DNA of 64,000 bases from Lachnospiraceae bacterium AF51-6-b8A (lineage in GTDB: Bacteria > Bacillota > Clostridia > Lachnospirales > Lachnospiraceae), in the NCBI GenBank assembly GCA_027682585.1, contig JAQCZH010000001.1, positions 806,001-870,000 on the forward strand. Reading direction: 5' to 3'. Positions 62,712-64,000 of the stretch are shown one piece after another. The position numbers and the translations under genes are program-made. Below the pieces are notes generated by a model. The model saw nothing but the letters and a program-made list of their open reading frames with translations. It was not told the DNA's origin and ran no database searches. Numbering within the stretch: the first letter of the stretch is position 1; every line of letters starts with the position of its first letter.

Positions 62712-64000
62712 TCTTCTTCCTGCATCTCCGCCAGGAAGCGGGAAGGAGCAAGTTTTTTATTGCCCATCACAAGACAGGAATAGAGATACAGCTCTCTTTT
62801 CGCCCTGGTGAGTGCGACATAGAACATACGTCTTTCCTCCTCCAAAGCCTCCGCTCCTCTGGCCCGGGAAGAGGGCGTCAGTCCCTCGTTAACATCCATG
62901 ATATAGACACGATCAAACTCAAGCCCCTTGGACCCATGGAAGGTAAAAAGCCCCACCGGAGGCGCCCGGTCATCATTCTGTGCCAGGATTTCATCCTTTC
63001 TTGTCTTCCCCCCTCTCAAATAAGATTCCCTCCCTCCGGTTTCGGGCAGCGCACGTTCTTCCTCAAGTGTCTCCTTGTAACTTCCAATGGCTTCTTTTCC
63101 CCGACCTCTGATCCCCCTGGCCAGGCCTATGAGAATCCCAAGCAGCGTTTCAATCTCATCCCATTCACTTTCCTTGTCCGCATAACACTTCTCCAGAAAT
63201 GCCCGATATCCAACCTTGCCCAAAAGATAGGTCAGGGCAGCGTATGGAGACGAGACCGAAAGAAAGGTCATATCCTTCTCCAGCTCCAGAATTTGCTTTG
63301 CCTGCTCGGAACTCTCTTCAAAGCGGCTTCTCAATTCATCCCAGTCAAAGAACTCTGCTTCAATGCAAGATCTTGGCAGCTGACGATGCGGTCTGTTTAA
63401 AATTCGAAGAAGATCCTCTCTTCTCCTTCCGCCCAATGCCAGCCTGCAGTATGAGATGATATCCTGCGTCAGCCAATGATCGCTGACTTCACGCGCCTGC
63501 CGGCGCATATAATAGGGAATTCCGCTCTGACGCAAAACCCGTATCAGTTCAGCGGACTGGGCTCTGGTACGAAACAAAACTGCAGTCGTCCCCTTGCGCT
63601 CGCGCAGAGAAGCTGCTATCTGCTCTGCCTCTTCTCTCGGATCCTTAAGGCGCCTGACCACGATTCTTCCCTTCTCCTTTCGATCCGGCCGAATGTTCTT
63701 GGCATAGCGCACCTGATTGTGGCTGATCAGCCGCTCTGCCCCCTTTACAATGGACTGATTCGAACGATAATTCGTCTGTAAATTCAGAATAACCGCTCCT
63801 GGATAAGCAGATCGAATATTCAAAAGCAGTCTGGGCCTGGCACCGCGGAATCCATAAATCGACTGGTCATCATCACCTACCAGAAAAAGATTCCCCCATC
63901 CCTCCGCCAGAGTCTGCACAAGAGCAAACTGCAGGGTATCCATATCCTGAGCCTCATCGACGAGAATCATCCGAAAGCGATGGGTCCATCGGGCACGGAC
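62696..64000 (-). CDS. UvrD/PcrA-type ATP-dependent helicase (partial)
   Basis: The C-terminal 434 residues are in the window; the N-terminal part with Walker A lies beyond 64000. Superfamily 1 motifs: ILVDEAQDMDTLQ (motif II), LVGDDDQSIYGFRGARP (III), LQTNYRSNQSIV (IV), FTFHGSKGLEFDRVYIMDV (V) and EERRMFYVALTRAKRELYLY (VI). Unwinds DNA 3' to 5'. The C-terminal tail is short, so it may be a smaller UvrD-like helicase rather than PcrA itself. Confidence 0.92.
   Translation of the reverse strand, partial: VRARWTHRFRMILVDEAQDMDTLQFALVQTLAEGWGNLFLVGDDDQSIYGFRGARPRLLLNIRSAYPGAVILNLQTNYRSNQSIVKGAERLISHNQVRYAKNIRPDRKEKGRIVVRRLKDPREEAEQIAASLRERKGTTAVLFRTRAQSAELIRVLRQSGIPYYMRRQAREVSDHWLTQDIISYCRLALGGRRREDLLRILNRPHRQLPRSCIEAEFFDWDELRSRFEESSEQAKQILELEKDMTFLSVSSPYAALTYLLGKVGYRAFLEKCYADKESEWDEIETLLGILIGLARGIRGRGKEAIGSYKETLEEERALPETGGRESYLRGGKTRKDEILAQNDDRAPPVGLFTFHGSKGLEFDRVYIMDVNEGLTPSSRARGAEALEEERRMFYVALTRAKRELYLYSCLVMGNKKLAPSRFLAEMQEEDQDRG

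Noticed and set aside
1-64000. CRISPR arrays, insertion sequences, prophage or integrase genes
   Set aside because: No evenly spaced direct repeats, transposase, integrase or phage structural motifs were seen.

Overview
The window reads as chromosome of an anaerobic, low-to-mid GC Bacillota, most like a Clostridia/Lachnospiraceae member. The reasons are PolC-type replicative polymerase, CodY, the nusA-ylxR-ylxQ-infB and rpsB-tsf-pyrH-frr-uppS-cdsA-dxr-rseP gene orders, an anaerobic (Cbi-type) cobalamin pathway and a biotin-dependent Na+-pump decarboxylase operon. Nearly all genes lie on the minus strand; only the RluA-type synthase and the DUF1292 gene near the right end are on the plus strand. 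I see no rRNA, CRISPR array, insertion sequence or phage gene. Taxonomy is inferred from gene content only.

Layout, left to right: (1) 0.1-1.4 kb: a frameshifted small membrane-protein gene behind an operator-like promoter, then an AAC(3)-family acetyltransferase. (2) 1.5-7.1 kb: a five-gene operon (12S-type carboxyltransferase, lipoprotein OadG, biotin carrier, OadB Na+ pump, 5S-type carboxyltransferase), with a 112-bp tandem repeat in its last spacer. (3) 7.1-19.7 kb: scpA-scpB, rpsO, pnp, truB-ribF, and the rimP-nusA-ylxR-ylxQ-infB-rbfA-nrnA translation/transcription operon. (4) 19.8-36.7 kb: a 16-gene cobalamin cluster running cobQ, cobT, cobU, cobS, a second CobU-like gene, a CobC-like phosphatase, cbiB, cobD, cbiC, cbiD, cbiF, cbiG, cbiH, a CobK-CbiE-CbiT fusion, cbiA, and a Cys-rich small protein. 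(5) 36.9-37.1 kb: two tandem tRNA-Glu(CTC) genes. (6) galE; infC-rpmI-rplT with an attenuator leader and an ATT start; pheA. (7) 41-54 kb: polC, ispG, rseP, dxr, cdsA, uppS, frr, pyrH, tsf, rpsB. (8) codY, topA, dprA, comM. (9) rluA-type, DUF5662, DUF1292, and the C-terminal part of a UvrD/PcrA-type helicase cut by the window edge.

How the genes work together: the decarboxylase operon would couple biotin-dependent CO2 transfer to Na+ export. The cobalamin cluster covers the corrin ring from cobalt-precorrin-3 onward plus lower-ligand attachment; CbiL, a cobalt chelatase and the adenosyltransferase are not in the window. Regions 6-8 are core information processing and envelope/isoprenoid synthesis.

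The most unusual signal is a family of short palindromic intergenic repeats (arm consensus near TTCATGACAATGGAATAC) found at about ten spacers, repeatedly abutting terminator hairpins. Other points worth following are the second, degenerate CobU-like protein, a structured 160-nt gap inside the otherwise tightly packed cobalamin operon, and the two carboxyltransferases sharing one biotin carrier.
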